Assembly: GCF_902652685.1 (NCBI RefSeq)
Contig: NZ_CACRUY010000032.1
Coordinates: forward strand, 1-61,990
Length of the DNA: 61,990 bases
Origin: Mycobacterium sp. Marseille-P9652
GTDB lineage: Bacteria > Actinomycetota > Actinomycetes > Mycobacteriales > Mycobacteriaceae
Direction: 5' to 3'
Part shown: positions 60,429 to 61,990 of the stretch, piece by piece
Position numbering within the stretch: the first letter of the stretch is position 1
Layout: each line of letters starts with the position of its first letter
Translations under genes and position numbers: made by a program
The notes under the pieces: model-generated
What the model saw: only the letters and a program-made list of their open reading frames with translations
Told to the model about the DNA's origin: nothing
Database searches by the model: none

Positions 60429-61990
60429 TTAAGCGGCGATACCGATGCCCAGGCTCGCGTTCAATGTCGCCTCGATGGAAGCCCCCAAGTCGTTCAGGGC
60501 CAGTCCCAGCGAAGCTGCCAGCGAACCACCCGTCTGGGCGAGCGCATTGCCGACCACTCCGATCCCTGCTGCGATGGACTCTCCGGTTTGGAAGAGGGCG
60601 GGGAATGCCACCCCAACACTGCCCGCCAACCCGCCGGTGAGCGCGTCGGCCACCGCCACGGCGGTGTTCGTCCAGATGGTCGCCAACGCACCACCCGTCT
60701 GCCCCAACCCCAGCAGTCCGGTACCCAAGCTGCCACCCAGTATCTCGCCGGCCCTGACGAGGCCACCCAAGCCGCCGGTGACGCCGCCGGTCAGGGCGCC
60801 GGTGGCCTGCACGAGGCCGTTCAGCGCTGCGCCGATGTTGGCACCCAGGTTCGCATTGATCGTCAGCGCCAGGTTGGGAAGCGTGAGATTGCCAAGGTTG
60901 GCAGCGAAGTTGGCGGCCAAGGCTTCGCCGGTGGCGATCGCCGTGTTCACACCCGTTTGCAGGTTGCCGGCGAGATTACCGAACCCGGCGGCGTAGTTGG
61001 CCGCCAGCGTTTCACCGGTCTGGATCAGCCCGTTGAAGTTCGCGCCGAGATTCAGGCTTCCCGCCAGCATGGCGTCCACCGAAGCCCCCAAGCCATTCAA
61101 CGAGGCGCTAAGCGACCCGCCGAGCCCGTTCAACGCCGCGCTGAGTTCCAGGCCCAACGCCCCCAGGTTGGGCAGCGCCGGCAGCGTGAACGGCGGCAAC
61201 GCCGGGAACGGCGGCAGCGCGGGGAACGGCGGCAGCGTAAACGTCGGCAAGCCCGGCAACGTGAACGGCGGCAACGCCGGGAACGGCGGCAGCCCCGCAT
61301 TCACCACCGCATTGATCGCCGCGGTGATATCCGCACCCAAGTTCGGCAACGCCGGCAGCGTGAACGGCGGCAGAGTCGGGAACGGCGGCAGGGCCGGGAA
61401 CGGCGGCAACGCCGGGAACGGCGGCAGCGTGAACGTCGGCAACCCCGGCGGGGTGAATGGCGGCAACGCAAACGGCGGCAACGCCGGGAACGGCGGCAGC
61501 CCTGCATTCACCACCGCATTAATCGCCGCGGTGATATCCGCACCCAAATTGGGCAACGCCGGCAAGGTGAACGGCGGCAACGCCGGGAACGGCGGCAACG
61601 TGAACGTCGGCAACCCCGGCAAGGTGAACGGCGGCAACGCAAACGGCGGCAACGCCGGGAACGGCGGCAGCCCCGCATTCACCACCGCATTGATCGCCGC
61701 GGTGATATCCGCACCCAAATTGGGCAACGCCGGCAAGGTGAACGGCGGCAACGCCGGGAACGGCGGCACCGTGAACGTCGGCAACGTCAACGGCGGCAAC
61801 CCCGGCGGGGTGAACGGCGGCAATGCAAACGGCGGCAACGCCGGGAACGGCGGCAGGCCCGCGTTCACCACCGCATTAATCGCCGCGGTGATATCCGCAC
61901 CCAAATTGGGCAACGCCGGCAAGGTGAACGGCGGCAACGCCGGGAACGGCGGCAACGTGAACGTCGGCAACCCCGGCAAGGTGAACGGCG
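60429..61990 (-). CDS. C-terminal part of a proline-rich repetitive PE/PPE-like surface protein (5' end outside window)
   Basis: An open frame of at least 520 residues enters from the right edge. The N-terminal portion visible is a repeat of short Pro-hydrophobic units (LPPFPALPPFTLP) broken by four copies of NLGADITAAINAVVNAGLPP. The last ~230 residues are Gly/Ala/Asn/Leu-rich with recurring QTGETLAANYAAG-like pieces, reminiscent of mycobacterial PE/PPE C-terminal regions. No PE or PPE N-terminus can be checked. It runs in the same direction as argC, unlike PE_PGRS30 next to argC in M. tuberculosis, so it is not a simple orthologue. Function unknown. Confidence 0.75.
   Translation of the reverse strand, partial: PFTLPGLPTFTLPPFPALPPFTLPALPNLGADITAAINAVVNAGLPPFPALPPFALPPFTPPGLPPLTLPTFTVPPFPALPPFTLPALPNLGADITAAINAVVNAGLPPFPALPPFALPPFTLPGLPTFTLPPFPALPPFTLPALPNLGADITAAINAVVNAGLPPFPALPPFALPPFTPPGLPTFTLPPFPALPPFPALPPFPTLPPFTLPALPNLGADITAAINAVVNAGLPPFPALPPFTLPGLPTFTLPPFPALPPFPALPPFTLPALPNLGALGLELSAALNGLGGSLSASLNGLGASVDAMLAGSLNLGANFNGLIQTGETLAANYAAGFGNLAGNLQTGVNTAIATGEALAANFAANLGNLTLPNLALTINANLGANIGAALNGLVQATGALTGGVTGGLGGLVRAGEILGGSLGTGLLGLGQTGGALATIWTNTAVAVADALTGGLAGSVGVAFPALFQTGESIAAGIGVVGNALAQTGGSLAASLGLALNDLGASIEATLNASLGIGIAA
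61180..61990. repeat. in-frame coding repeats of the proline-rich protein
   Basis: A near-identical core (GCATTCACCACCGCATT and the following ~50 bases) begins at 61297, 61504, 61675 and 61861 (the last with one change). Spacings are 207, 171 and 186 bp, all multiples of three. Between cores lie variable numbers of a 9-15-bp GGCGGCAACGCC-like unit. The array preserves the reading frame, so copy number can change without breaking the gene. Confidence 0.85.

Noticed and set aside
61180-61990. Regular repeats that could suggest a CRISPR array
   Set aside because: Repeat spacing is always a multiple of three within one long open frame, the intervals are themselves repetitive, and no cas gene is present.

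Overview
The window comes from a high-GC actinobacterial chromosome, almost certainly a Mycobacterium other than the tuberculosis complex. The evidence is gene order. Read from right to left it follows the M. tuberculosis segment argC-J-B-D-F-R-G-H, pks10-7-8/17-9-11, cyp139, the Rv1667c/Rv1668c ATPase, and then Rv1683-Rv1687c, mpg, tyrS, Rv1691-Rv1693, tlyA, ppnK and recN. The species cannot be named from the sequence alone. I see no tRNA, rRNA, CRISPR array or origin.

Layout. (1) 1-5.7 kb: the tail of an IS110-family transposase, then a tight minus-strand run recN, NAD kinase, tlyA, a 61-aa protein, a HAD phosphatase and a TPR protein. (2) 5.7-9.6 kb: an accessory block absent from the M. 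tuberculosis order. It holds an SDR, an XRE/MmyB-type regulator divergent from an F420-type oxidoreductase, a mycothiol/DinB-type protein and a hotdog thioesterase. (3) 9.6-19.6 kb: a secreted DUF732-type protein, tyrS, a bile-acid-symporter homologue, mpg, an ammonium transporter with an altered twin-histidine site, an ABC exporter with its TetR repressor, and the Rv1684/Rv1683 pair. (4) 19.7-29.2 kb: a small secreted protein, a decayed nucleotidyl-cyclase gene, a 13E12-type HNH protein, and a six-gene plus-strand redox/sugar cluster behind a SigF-like promoter. (5) 29.3-51.9 kb: a PAS-ANTAR regulator, then a polyketide cluster. (6) 51.9-60.4 kb: the arginine operon behind ARG-box palindromes. 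(7) 60.4 kb to the end: the C-terminal half of a proline-rich repetitive PE/PPE-like protein.

The polyketide cluster is the most interesting part. One minus-strand operon encodes an intact type III PKS (pks10 position), two fully reducing type I modules (pks7, predicted methylmalonyl; pks8, predicted malonyl and unsplit), a short KS-AT-ACP protein (pks9) and a second type III PKS (pks11). Two of these enzymes have lost the condensing cysteine. The pks9 ketosynthase has glutamine there, as in decarboxylating KSQ loading domains. The pks11 protein has alanine at residue 138 while its His and Asn partners are intact. This suggests a KSQ loading module feeding reducing extension modules, with one catalytic and one non-condensing type III subunit. 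On the opposite strand a CYP139-type P450, an SGNH esterase and an intact ABC-F ATPase could tailor the product or protect the ribosome.

The arginine genes overlap by 4 nt at most junctions and cover the route from N-acetylglutamate to arginine, with ArgR encoded inside the operon. The ABC exporter appears to be transcribed as a leaderless mRNA, with a large palindrome over its start that the downstream TetR protein probably binds.
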